Shown piece by piece: positions 54,729-63,397 of a stretch of DNA of 64,000 bases (positions are counted from its first letter, which is position 1; each line of letters opens with the position of its first letter). The translations under genes were made by a program, and so were the position numbers. This DNA is from Embleya scabrispora (GTDB lineage Bacteria; Actinomycetota; Actinomycetes; Streptomycetales; Streptomycetaceae): NCBI RefSeq assembly GCF_002024165.1, contig NZ_MWQN01000004.1, forward strand, positions 744,001 to 808,000, read 5' to 3'. Under the pieces are notes generated by a model that was not told the DNA's origin, did no database searches, and saw only the letters and a program-made list of their open reading frames with translations.

Positions 54729-55922
54729 TCAGGGGTGGGCGAGCGGGCGCGGCGGCGCCGGGTTTCCGCTGCCGCCGACGCACGGTCCCCCGGCCCAGAG
54801 GCGGTGCAGGTCGTCGGGGGTCAGCGGGCTGCGATATGCCTCGCGCACCACCTCGCGGGCCACCGGGCCGCCCTCCTCGATCAGTCGGACGAACCAGTCG
54901 AATCCGGCGGGATACGCCCAGAGGTAAGAGCGCAGGAGCGGGTTGGCCCCGCGGTCGCCGATCAGGTCGGCGATCTCCTGGTCGTCCCAGAACGGCACGC
55001 GCGCGCGGGCGTGCGCGGCACACGCGCCGGCGCCGACGCCCCGATTGATCGCCAGGTGCAGTTCGCTGCGCACCAGTTGGAGATAGTGGTCGAGGCGTAC
55101 CCGGGCGATCAGCACGTCGTCGTCGGGTGCCACGAGCAGCGGCATCGCCTGGGCCAGGCCCTCCAGGACCACCTGGGTGGGCCCGTGTACGGACAACACC
55201 CGCACCCACGGCACGTCCTCGCTGCCGCAGCGGTCCGCGAAGCTCGCCGCCTGGAGGCCGTGGCCGAGCACTTCGTGCAGGGCGAACTGCCGGGTGCCGG
55301 CCCGGGTGAAGCGGGCGTTGCGCGGATTGAGCCGCAGCCGCACGTTCAACCCGGCGCCGTCGAGCCAGTAGGCCCAGTAGGCGTCGACGTCGACACATTC
55401 GATACTCAGCTCGTACGCCGCGTGCGAGCCGGTGAGCGCACGGACGGCCGGCTCGTACCCGGCGGCCGCCGCCCGGATCTCGGCGGACACCTGCTCGCCG
55501 GCCACCGGCTCCTCCAGGACGCACAGGTCCCGATCGGTGGCCTCGTGCCAGCCGATCCCCAGCTTGTCCAGGAGCCGCTGGGCCAGCAGGCCGCGTTCGC
55601 CGACGTAGTCGGCCGACCAGCCCGCGACCGCGCATCCCTGGGTGGCCCGCACATACGGGCCGAGGGCGGGCCGTTCGCCCAATTGCGTTCCCAGGTAGGC
55701 GAGATCGGCGGCCAGCCGGCCGGCCAGGCCGGGCACCTCGGCCACCTCCGGCGCCGACGCGAGCGCGGTCAGCCGCGCGTGCACCTCCAGCCGACTGCCG
55801 GCCGCCGGCACCGGATCGGCCCGCGGAAAGAAGTCGAAGTCGATGATCGCGGCACCGCCCCGCTCGATCTCGAAGCGGTGCCAGGCGCGGATCGCCGCTT
55901 CGACCTCGTTACGCACTGTCAT
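54729..55922 (-). CDS. HExxH metallopeptidase-like protein coupled to an XRE regulator
   Basis: The protein has 397 residues. The motif FALHEVLGHGLQ near residue 225 is HExxH, and a later VVLEGLAQAMP could supply a third ligand, echoing the EGxA of DUF885 peptidases. No signal peptide is present. The ATG lies inside the end of the upstream XRE gene (14-nt overlap), so the two are made together. A protease paired with an XRE regulator recalls ImmA/IrrE-type antirepressors, but the length and surroundings of the motif differ, so this is only a lead. Confidence 0.7.
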   Translation of the reverse strand: MTVRNEVEAAIRAWHRFEIERGGAAIIDFDFFPRADPVPAAGSRLEVHARLTALASAPEVAEVPGLAGRLAADLAYLGTQLGERPALGPYVRATQGCAVAGWSADYVGERGLLAQRLLDKLGIGWHEATDRDLCVLEEPVAGEQVSAEIRAAAAGYEPAVRALTGSHAAYELSIECVDVDAYWAYWLDGAGLNVRLRLNPRNARFTRAGTRQFALHEVLGHGLQAASFADRCGSEDVPWVRVLSVHGPTQVVLEGLAQAMPLLVAPDDDVLIARVRLDHYLQLVRSELHLAINRGVGAGACAAHARARVPFWDDQEIADLIGDRGANPLLRSYLWAYPAGFDWFVRLIEEGGPVAREVVREAYRSPLTPDDLHRLWAGGPCVGGSGNPAPPRPLAHP

Positions 55923-56925
55923 GAACCACATCCCAACGCAGCGTCACGTATTCGTTGGCGACCAGGTCCTGCCTGGAGAGCGTCACGTGCAGTCGGTCCT
56001 CGTCGAGGCTCCAGCGGGTGTGCTGGGTGATCGAGTTCTCCGAGCCGTCCGGATGTTCCTCGACCGCGCCGCACCCGCGGAACTCGGCGACACCGTGGTG
56101 GGTCACGCTCAGGGAGAATTGTCGCGTGGGCCGCGCGATGGCCTGGTGCCAGTACGTCGCGTCCACGAACATCCCTCCCTCGCACACGTATTCGATGACG
56201 GTAGTCTCCCCGGGCGGCACCGGGGGCGAGATCTGGCAGGCGAACTTGGTCAGCCCGGTGGTGTCGTACAGCCGCTGGATCGCGATCTGTCGGTCGCACG
56301 CGTCGGTGGGGGTGATGGTGAGCCGGCCGCGGGTGCGCTCGAACCACAACTCCCGGACCATCCGGGTGAGCGGGCGGCCGGTCAGATTGAGCACCACCTG
56401 GCGGTAGGTCAGCCGCACGTGTCCGTCCCGGTCCACCACGATGTCCACGTCGAGCGAGAGTTCGACCGCGTCGCCGAACGGGTGCGGCGCATCCGGGGAG
56501 GGGTCCCGGGGGGTCGGCTCCCAGTAGTCGGCCTCGCCCCGCTGCCCGGGCTCGCGCCGATCGGCGCCGGCGGTGCGCCGCGCGCGGGTCCAGGTGCCGG
56601 GCGCGACCGGGGCCGGCGCCTCCGCGGGCACGTCCTCCTCCCACGGCTGCGGGGCCAGACCCAGCATCTCGCCGGGAATGCGCAGGCCCTGGGAAACACG
56701 CTCGACCACGTGCTGTTGGCGGACCTGAGCCCTTCCCTTGACGTAATCGGCGACTCGGCTCGGCGTCATCTCGCACAGCCGCGCCAATTTGCTCAGAGTA
56801 AATCCGAGGTCATCCTGGGCGAGCCGGAATATGGCCCCCAGATCGCGGTCGGCGCAGGCCCTGATCATGGCCGGGGTGGCCAACAGTGCGGTAGGCAGCG
56901 GGTTTCGGTCTTCAATTTTAGACAT
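55909..56925 (-). CDS. XRE-type regulator with a large C-terminal sensing domain
   Basis: The protein has 338 residues. Residues 20-85 form a helix-turn-helix (DDLGFTLSKLARLCEMTPSRVADYVKGRAQVR). A Pro-rich linker follows, then a beta-rich domain (about 150-338) with DIVVDRDGHVRLTYRQVVLNLTGRPLTRMVRE and a Cys-containing strand TKFACQISPPVPPGE. This second half looks like a ligand-binding jelly roll. A perfect TACC element lies 43 nt upstream, so this protein is the best local candidate to bind that element. It is coupled to the HExxH gene. Confidence 0.78.
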   Translation of the reverse strand: MSKIEDRNPLPTALLATPAMIRACADRDLGAIFRLAQDDLGFTLSKLARLCEMTPSRVADYVKGRAQVRQQHVVERVSQGLRIPGEMLGLAPQPWEEDVPAEAPAPVAPGTWTRARRTAGADRREPGQRGEADYWEPTPRDPSPDAPHPFGDAVELSLDVDIVVDRDGHVRLTYRQVVLNLTGRPLTRMVRELWFERTRGRLTITPTDACDRQIAIQRLYDTTGLTKFACQISPPVPPGETTVIEYVCEGGMFVDATYWHQAIARPTRQFSLSVTHHGVAEFRGCGAVEEHPDGSENSITQHTRWSLDEDRLHVTLSRQDLVANEYVTLRWDVVHDSA

Positions 56926-56967
56926 TCTGAGCCCCCGTGACTGAGCCGACCCTACGCGGCCCACGTA

Positions 56968-56998
56968 GTTACCGGTGAATTTACCAGTCCTAGGTAAC
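56968..56998 (+). promoter_or_regulatory. 31-bp TACC element, site E
   Basis: GTTACC-N6-TTTACC-N7-GGTAAC, all half-sites perfect, lies between the XRE gene and the divergent AraC gene. The interval 56926-57311 has no other gene. Confidence 0.7.
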
Positions 56999-57070
56999 GT
57001 CCTCGACCTTATGTCGATTCCCACTCCGATACACAATCTACAAACCGGCGTTCAATCGAACGCGGTCCGT

Positions 57071-57084
57071 GACATTCGAATGTC
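57071..57084. promoter_or_regulatory. 14-bp perfect palindrome upstream of the AraC gene
   Basis: GACATTCGAATGTC lies 228 nt before the AraC start. It is a candidate operator of unknown regulator. Confidence 0.4.
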
Positions 57085-57311
57085 CCAAACGATCGGCGGA
57101 CGCAATGCGGGACGGGCAAATGGGGCCGACGGGTACGTATCACCGACGCCTGATTCTCCCGCCCACGGGCGGCCGCGACGCTGCCCGCGGCCCGGTCGCC
57201 GGGTCGCCGATCCGGGACCCGTCCGTCGCGTCGGCTGCCGCGCCGCGCCGCGACGACGGGCGCGCCGCATCACCCGTGAACCGTCCCCGCGACGTGAAGA
57301 GCCAGGAGATC

Positions 57312-58403
57312 ATGTCCGCATCGACAGACTTCCGACCCGTCCTGGTCGAGCGGAAGCAGGCCGGCCCCGGCTCCGCGCCCGCGATACCGCGCCCCCGGCC
57401 GAGCGATGCCGGCCCCCACCGACGTGTGCTCTACCGGGGTACCGACCCCGCCGCCGTGCACGCGGCGGTCGCGTCCCGCCTGGGCCCGCACCGCCTGCGC
57501 GTGCCCGGCGGTCGGATCAACGCCACCTTCCGGGCCCTGCACGAGGGCGTCGTCACCATCCACGAACTCGCCTACGGCGCTCGGGCCGACGTGTACCTCG
57601 ACGGCAGCTCGCCGGACTACCTCATCCCCATCCGCCACCGCGGTTGGGGCCGGGTGCTCATCGACGGCACGGAGAACACGCTCTCCCCCTGTGTCCTGGG
57701 CCCCGATCGCCCGTCGCGCCTGTCCTGGGAGCCCGACACCTCCGTGGTGCTCCTGCGCATCCCCGGCGAGGTGATGCAGCGCGCCATGGGCACCGGAGTG
57801 GTTCGCTCGCCCTGGGGCTCCCGCGAGTTGGGGCCCTACCTGGACGCCGGCGACCTCGGGGTGCGGCAGTGGCTCTCCCTGGCCCGCGACTTCGCCACGA
57901 TGGTCGACTCGGGCGGCGGGCACCTGGTCGGTTCGCGCACGGCCACCCGGCACTTCGAGCAGGTCCTCGTGCACGGCCTGCTCTCCTGCGCGCCCGCCCA
58001 CGGCACCGGTCCGCTGCGGACCGGCTCGGGGGCCGACGAACCCAACGGGCTGCGCCGGGCGTTGGCGTACTGCGCCGAACACGCCGGGGAGCCGATCTCG
58101 GTCGGCGCCGTGGCCGCGGCGGCCGGGATGAGCGTGCGCACCCTCCAGGAGAAGTTCCGCGTGCACCTGGGCGTGACCCCCGTCGGCCACCTGCGCCGGG
58201 TGCGTCTGGCGGGCGCGCACGCCGACCTGGTCAACGTGGCCGAGGGCAGGTCCCGGGACACCGTGACCGACATCGCCCTGCGCTGGGGCTTCGGCCACCT
58301 CGGGCGCTTCGGGTCGATGTACCGCGAAACCTATGGGCAGTTGCCGTCGTACACCCTGCGGCACGGGGCCGCCGAGGACAAGGTGTCGCGCGCCGCGGGA
58401 TGA
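57312..58403 (+). CDS. AraC family transcriptional regulator
   Basis: The protein has 363 residues. Residues about 60-190 match the AraC-binding-like cupin region (FRALHEGVVTIHELAYGARADVYL, YLIPIRHRGWGRV). The C-terminal 100 residues carry two helix-turn-helix motifs (ISVGAVAAAAGMSVRTLQEKFRVHLG and TVTDIALRWGFGHLGRFGSMYRETYG). The target is unknown. ATG 57312 has CAGGAG close upstream. It is divergent from the XRE operon. Confidence 0.87.
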   Translation: MSASTDFRPVLVERKQAGPGSAPAIPRPRPSDAGPHRRVLYRGTDPAAVHAAVASRLGPHRLRVPGGRINATFRALHEGVVTIHELAYGARADVYLDGSSPDYLIPIRHRGWGRVLIDGTENTLSPCVLGPDRPSRLSWEPDTSVVLLRIPGEVMQRAMGTGVVRSPWGSRELGPYLDAGDLGVRQWLSLARDFATMVDSGGGHLVGSRTATRHFEQVLVHGLLSCAPAHGTGPLRTGSGADEPNGLRRALAYCAEHAGEPISVGAVAAAAGMSVRTLQEKFRVHLGVTPVGHLRRVRLAGAHADLVNVAEGRSRDTVTDIALRWGFGHLGRFGSMYRETYGQLPSYTLRHGAAEDKVSRAAG

Positions 58404-58445
58404 CCGGGCGCGATCGGGCGGTCGGCGGCGCCGCCGGCCGCCGGC

Positions 58446-59009
58446 TCACCCCGGCGGAGGCGGCACGGTGGCCCGGAAGTGCTCACGGGCGTCGGCGGTG
58501 CGCCCGGTGCCGTACACGCGCAACACCTCGGCCAGGCCCGGGTGCTCCGCCGCGAGCAGTTCGGCCGCGGCCTCGATCTCGGCGGCCGAGGCCGCCGCCC
58601 GCAGCACGGCCCGCACCGAGGCGACCGGATCGGCGGGCGGCCCGGTCAGCACCTCCGGCCCGTTCAGCCGCAACGCCGTACGAGTGCTGGGCTGATGCGA
58701 TCTGATCCGCTCCAGCGCGACGGTCCGGTCGGCGGCCGGCAGCCGCTCGAAGTCGGCGGAGGCGACCAGCGCCTCGATCTCCTGGAGCCGGGACAACACG
58801 GCCGGATTGCCGATCTTGGCCCGCTGACCGGACATCAGTTGGGAGAGCATCGGCGCGGACAGGCCCAGCACGGCCGCGAGTTCCAGCTGCGACTTGCCCA
58901 GTCGTCCCAGGAGTCGGCGGAAGCGATCCTGCAACGGCTCGCCGTACCACTGGGTTTGCCGCGCGCGGTTGCGCGCGATGGCTTCCTGGTCCCCCGGTGC
59001 CTTCGTCAT
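58446..59009 (-). CDS. Helix-turn-helix (XRE-like) regulator
   Basis: The protein has 187 residues. The helix-turn-helix lies at about 25-75 (FRRLLGRLGKSQLELAAVLGLSAPMLSQLMSGQRAKIGN), and the remainder is helical and Ala/Glu-rich. It is small for a sensor, so it may be a simple autoregulated repressor of the TTGCAATTGCAA site 30 nt upstream. The kinase frame of the next gene runs into it, which is one sign that the kinase gene is frameshifted. Confidence 0.8.
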   Translation of the reverse strand: MTKAPGDQEAIARNRARQTQWYGEPLQDRFRRLLGRLGKSQLELAAVLGLSAPMLSQLMSGQRAKIGNPAVLSRLQEIEALVASADFERLPAADRTVALERIRSHQPSTRTALRLNGPEVLTGPPADPVASVRAVLRAAASAAEIEAAAELLAAEHPGLAEVLRVYGTGRTADAREHFRATVPPPPG

Positions 59010-59038
59010 CGTCGCATGATGCTCCCCGGACGACACGT

Positions 59039-59050
59039 TTGCAATTGCAA
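59039..59050. promoter_or_regulatory. XRE operator candidate
   Basis: The perfect palindrome TTGCAATTGCAA, AT-rich for this genome, lies 30-41 nt upstream of the regulator ATG. Confidence 0.55.
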
Positions 59051-59122
59051 TTTCGACTCCGGTGACCGGTCGTCGCGTGGCCTTCGGCACAGGATCGGAA
59101 ATCGCGCGGGTTCCGGCTCGCT

Positions 59123-60606
59123 TCACGGTGTCCCGAGCGGGGTCCAGCGAAACGTGCCGTCGTCGCGATAGGTGCAGCGCACCCGCGTGCCCGACGTGGT
59201 CCGTGCCTCGGCCGACACCTCGTACCAGTCACAGGGGGCGCCGCCCGCGACGGGCGACGGGGACCCGGTGCCGGCGTGGGGGTGGGCGCCGGACGGGTGC
59301 CGGGGGACACCGCCTCCGTCACGGTGGAGCCCGTCATCCGCGGAGGCGACTCCGGTGCGGCCGGGTCGGCCGGGTCCCCGCCGATGGTCAACCACGCCGT
59401 GGTCGCCCCCATGACGGCCAGTCCGCCCAGGAGCAGCAGGCCGCGCCGCCGCACGACACGTGTCGACGGACGCGCCTTTCCGGCCGGCGGCGAGGCGGGT
59501 GCGAACGTACCCCGAAGGCCTTCGGCAGCGCCGAGTACGTGGCGCGGCGGCGCATCGCTCGTCGGCGCGGGCGTCGGCGCGGGCGTGGGTGCGGCCGTAG
59601 GCCGGGGCCCGGGTCCGGAGGTGGGCCCCGGCACGGGTTCGGGCATCGGCCCGGGCAGCGGCACGAAGCGCAGCGCGGCGCTCCCCCGCGCCCCCGGCCC
59701 ACCGTCCGCCCGGGCCTGCGGATCGCGCGGCACGCCCCGCAGGGTCGGCCCCGCCGGAGCGTACTCGGGGAGCGGGCCGAGCACGTCGAAGACCTCGATC
59801 GGCTCCCCGTCGGCGGTGAACGCGGGGACCGCCGGCTCGCGTTCTCCGACGCTCCCCTCGATCTCCCGCAACCGCGCCAGGGCCCGCGCGGCGCTCTCGG
59901 GCCGCTCGCGCGGGTCGGCGCGGGACAGCGCGCCCACCAGGTCCCACAGCGGACCGGCTCCCACCGGCGCGGTCGGCGACTCGTCGGGCGGAGCCTCGTG
60001 GCCGGTGAGCAGTTGCCACGCCAGCACGCCCAGCGCGTACAGGTCGCGCCGCACGTCCGGCGCCGCGCCGAGCGACGCCTCCGGCGGCAGGTAGCCCGGA
60101 GTGCCCACCACGTGGCCGGACTCGGTCAGCCTCGGTCCCTCGCGGGGCAGCGCCAGGCCGAAGTCGCCCAACAGGCAGCGGGGCATGTCGTGTCCGGTCA
60201 CATCGAGCAGCACGTTCGCCGGTTTGATGTCGCGATGCAGGAGGCCCACCGTGTGCACGTGGTCCAAGGCGTCGAGGAGTTGGCCGAGAATCGCCGCCGC
60301 GTACGGCTCCGGCAGCGCGCCGTAGTCGCGGATCAGCGACTCCAGCGACCCGCCCGCGAACAACTCCATCGCGATCAGGACATCGCCGTCGGCCACCCAC
60401 GTGTAGGGCGACGCGACATGCCGGTGCTCCAGCCGGAAGCCCTGTTCGCGCACCACGCGCAGCAGTAGACCCGCGTCGGCCGGACGCACCAGCTTGGCGG
60501 CACAGTAGCCGCCCAACCGATGGTCGAACGCCCGCCATACCGAGCCGGACATTCCGGTCCCGACCGGGTCGACGAGGGTGAAACGGCCGGCGAGCGGTGA
60601 GGGCAC
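59123..60606 (-). CDS. Membrane receptor-type Ser/Thr protein kinase with an apparent frameshift
   Basis: The kinase domain occupies residues 8-265: G-loop VGTGMSGSVW, Lys38, HRDIKPANVLL (HRD 124-126), DFG 148-150 and GTPGYLPPEA. A Pro/Ala linker and one transmembrane helix (about 385-410) follow. In this frame the protein would run on to 58483 through the next gene. The -1/+1 frame instead gives a plausible extracellular tail (GAPCDWYEVSAEARTT, RVRCTYRDDGTFRW) ending at 59123. One extra base in the CCC run near 59264-59266 would join them into about 495 residues. Either a real mutation, a sequence error or a programmed shift is possible. Confidence 0.75.
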
Positions 60607-60759
60607 GGCGTCACCCTAGCGCAGGGGTTCCGGCCCCTCTTCACCCCGTTACCCGTGGGTAGGCCCGGGTTCGCGAACGCGATCCGGATCATCGTCGTCA
60701 CGCGATCGGGACGACGCGGATTCCGGGGCCGCGCCGGGGCGTTCCGGGGCGCCTGCGGG

Positions 60760-61611
60760 CTATGCGTCGGACGGCCGCGAGCGCAACGAGCGCATCCGGT
60801 CGCGAACCGCCTCGCACCCGGGGTCGTCGGGCACGGCCTCGTAGGCGCGCAATACGACCGAGCCGAGACCGTACGCGGACTCCGGCTCGGCGACGCGCAA
60901 CCACGAGTAGTGCGCGTTCCTGGCCATCCGGGCGGTCTCCTCGGGCCGGTCGACCCGGGCCAGTGCGGCATCGGCGTACAACTGCACCGCGAGTCCCGGC
61001 CGATCGGTCATCAGCGCCACATACGCGTGCACCTCGCGCGCGGCGGGCACGGCCCGACGATCATCCCCCGCCTCGACGGCCGCATCGAGGGCGGCGGCAA
61101 GCGTCATCGCCCGCTCACCGTCGCCGGCCCGCAACAACCGCGCGATCTCGGCAACGCTCCGAGCCTGCTCGACGGTCGGCCCCGGCGCATCCACCGAGGC
61201 GGACGGTCGCGAGGTACCCCGCATCGGGGCTTCGGGGGCGCCCAACGCGGTCGTCGGCCCGCTTGGTTCGCCGAACCGCGGGGCCGGTGCGGTGGTGGCG
61301 TCCGGGCCGCGCTTGCGTCGGCCGGGGCGCGAGCGCCGCTTGTGTGGTGGGGCGGCCGGGTCGTTCGCCGCGGCCACCTCGCCGTTCTCGGCGACGATGA
61401 GCGGGAACACGGTGCCGTCCGGCTCGACGGCGGTGGCCCGCACCGGACGGCGCAGGAGGCGTGCGGTCGCCGCGGCGGCCTCCAACGCGGCCGCGCGCGG
61501 GTCGACGCCCGGCGGCACCGGAACCTCGGTCCCGTCCACCCGGACCCTGCCGTCCGTCGACAGTTCGATGCGGACGACGGGCCACGCGGGCACCGGGGAA
61601 GGACCGGTCAC
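60760..61611 (-). CDS. Two-domain hypothetical protein, paralog family member 3
   Basis: The protein has 283 residues. The N-terminal beta domain (8-85; VVRIELSTDGRVRVDGTEVPVPPGVDPRAAAL and VRATAVEPDGTVFPLIVAENGEV) is joined by a basic, Pro-rich linker to the helical domain (about 155-283; RAGDGERAMTLAAAL, AREVHAYVALMTDRPGLAVQLYADAAL). AAGGAG lies 5 nt before GTG 61611. It sits between the kinase and a single-pass membrane protein on the same strand, which hints that this family works with surface signalling. Confidence 0.8.
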   Translation of the reverse strand: MTGPSPVPAWPVVRIELSTDGRVRVDGTEVPVPPGVDPRAAALEAAAATARLLRRPVRATAVEPDGTVFPLIVAENGEVAAANDPAAPPHKRRSRPGRRKRGPDATTAPAPRFGEPSGPTTALGAPEAPMRGTSRPSASVDAPGPTVEQARSVAEIARLLRAGDGERAMTLAAALDAAVEAGDDRRAVPAAREVHAYVALMTDRPGLAVQLYADAALARVDRPEETARMARNAHYSWLRVAEPESAYGLGSVVLRAYEAVPDDPGCEAVRDRMRSLRSRPSDA

Positions 61612-61738
61612 GAGGGCTCCTTCGGTCGGGCGAAGCGCGGTAGGCGGGGCGCGGCGCGGGCGGCACGGTCCGGCGGGGCCGATCCGGGAGTCGGCATCGG
61701 CATCGCGGCGTCGACATCGGCTTCGGTCGCGATTTCGG

Positions 61739-62560
61739 TCAGGGCTTCGATTCCGGCTTCCGCGCCGCGGCGGACGGCGGCAACGACCCGGGCGCGCCCG
61801 GCCCGCCGGTCGCGCACACCAGCCCGCCCGGTGCCACCTTCATCCCGGGTGTTCCGTCGATCACGGTCACCACGAGCACGCATGAATCGGCGGTCACGGG
61901 ATCCCCCGAGAGCACGGCGTCCATCGTGTCCGTCGCCGGGAACGCGGTCTTTTGGTAAGTGCCGGACGGACTCTGCGCGATGGCCAGATATCCCGCGATT
62001 CCGTCGGTACGCGTGGGCGCTCGCCAGGTCACCCGGATCCCGCCCTCGACGGGGTGTCTGGTCACCTGTCGCGGCTGATAGGCGGCAAGCAGTTCGCCGG
62101 TCACCGGACTCACGGTGCCGGACGCCTCCGAGCCGGGCGCCCCCGAGGTGCCCGGCCCGGAAGACGTCGACCGCGCGGGGGACGCCTCGTCGGCGGAGTC
62201 GTCACCACCGGTCAACACAACGGCGGCGACGACGGCGCCGCCGACCAGGAGCAATGCCGCGAGCACGAGTCTCCCCCGAGACCCCCACTCCCGATCGGCG
62301 AACTCCTCGCCGTGGCGGCCCCGTTCGTCCGGAGCCGTAGGTCGGCCATACCCGAACGGCAGGTCCTCCCCCGCCGGTGTTCCCGGTGCGAGCGGGATCG
62401 GCGGCGGTGCGACCGCCCGTCGAGATGTGCGATCCGACCTCCGGACGCGCACGGTGTCCCCCTGGATGGCTTGGCGAGTGAGCGGGTCGAACACCCGCGT
62501 CGACGCCCGGGGCGGCGACCGACCGTCGGCCCGACGCCCCACGATCCCGGTGGAACCCAT
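61739..62560 (-). CDS. Single-pass membrane protein with a fibronectin III-like extracellular domain
   Basis: The protein has 273 residues. A cytoplasmic basic region of about 95 residues with Thr/Arg-rich segments precedes a transmembrane helix (about 98-122). The outer part has a Ser/Gly linker and one FN3-like sandwich (about 155-255; VEGGIRVTWRAPTRTDGIAGYLAIAQ). The cytoplasmic part could be a phosphorylation target of the kinase upstream in the same direction. The start ATG 62560 has no ribosome site. Confidence 0.72.
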   Translation of the reverse strand: MGSTGIVGRRADGRSPPRASTRVFDPLTRQAIQGDTVRVRRSDRTSRRAVAPPPIPLAPGTPAGEDLPFGYGRPTAPDERGRHGEEFADREWGSRGRLVLAALLLVGGAVVAAVVLTGGDDSADEASPARSTSSGPGTSGAPGSEASGTVSPVTGELLAAYQPRQVTRHPVEGGIRVTWRAPTRTDGIAGYLAIAQSPSGTYQKTAFPATDTMDAVLSGDPVTADSCVLVVTVIDGTPGMKVAPGGLVCATGGPGAPGSLPPSAAARKPESKP

Positions 62561-62667
62561 GGGAAGTGTAGAAACCGCCCGGCGCGACCGATAGGCCGAT
62601 TTCCGCGCGACGACCCGCCCGCTGACACGCGATCCGGCTGATCCCCCACCCACGCGGTGCCGCCCGG

Positions 62668-63318
62668 TCAGAGGCGGCAGCTGATCTCCATCCCGTCCTC
62701 GACGGGAAAGCTCACGCTCTCGTAGCCGTTGCCCGGGTCGCGTACATAGTCCAGGTACGGCTGCATCGAGCTCTGGTCGATGTCGTCGGCCACCACGAGC
62801 GTGCCCGGCCGCAGGCGCGGCTCCAGCAGGCGCAGCACCGGCAGGCACAGGTCCTTCCAGCCGTCGAGCAGCACGAAGTCGGCGGGTGCGTCCAGTGCGG
62901 CGAGGGTGTCGAGGGCGTCCCCCTCCAGCACGGTGATCAGGTCGTCCACGCCGGTCTCGGCGAACGTGCCGCGGGCCGCGGCGATCTTCTCCGTGCTGAG
63001 TTCCGTGGTGAACACGCGTCCGGCGCCGTTGTCCCGCAGGGCCGCGGCCAGGTGCAGCGTGGAGATCCCGAACGACATGCCGAACTCGACGACCGTCGTC
63101 GGGCGCGTGGCCCGGATCAGGTTGTAGAGCAGCACACCGCCCGCGGCGGAGATCGGCATGTGGATCGCCGCGGCGGCGTCGGCCTTCTCGTGGGCCGACA
63201 TCGAGGCGTAACCGGCGGGCAGCGTCGCGGCAATGGCGTCGTCGCGCTCGGCCAGTCCGAACATCCGGTCGAGGGCGGTACGGATGCGGGGGTCGGCAAG
63301 CGTGTGGGTGAATGTCAT
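62668..63318 (-). CDS. O-methyltransferase (class I SAM-dependent)
   Basis: The protein has 216 residues. Motif I is VVEFGMSFGISTLHLA, followed by FTTELSTEKIAAARG and FVLLDGWKDL, the pattern of the Methyltransf_24/caffeoyl-CoA-like group. The substrate is unknown. AGGTG precedes ATG 63318. It is divergent from a TetR gene, and the 20-bp dyad between them probably controls it. Confidence 0.85.
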   Translation of the reverse strand: MTFTHTLADPRIRTALDRMFGLAERDDAIAATLPAGYASMSAHEKADAAAAIHMPISAAGGVLLYNLIRATRPTTVVEFGMSFGISTLHLAAALRDNGAGRVFTTELSTEKIAAARGTFAETGVDDLITVLEGDALDTLAALDAPADFVLLDGWKDLCLPVLRLLEPRLRPGTLVVADDIDQSSMQPYLDYVRDPGNGYESVSFPVEDGMEISCRL

Positions 63319-63329
63319 GGCACCTAGAA

Positions 63330-63349
63330 TAGACGCAACGTCGCGTCTA
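63330..63349. promoter_or_regulatory. TetR operator between divergent genes
   Basis: TAGACGC-N6-GCGTCTA lies 12 nt from the methyltransferase start and 49 nt from the TetR start, so it can control both. Confidence 0.65.
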
Positions 63350-63397
63350 CACTAGCGCCTCTTTCCGGATGCAATACCCTCGACCCGAGGAGGCGAG

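Noticed and set aside
58483-59122. Extension of the kinase frame through the XRE gene
   Set aside because: Residues after about 59260 in this frame look non-coding, and it overlaps a well-formed regulator gene on the same strand.
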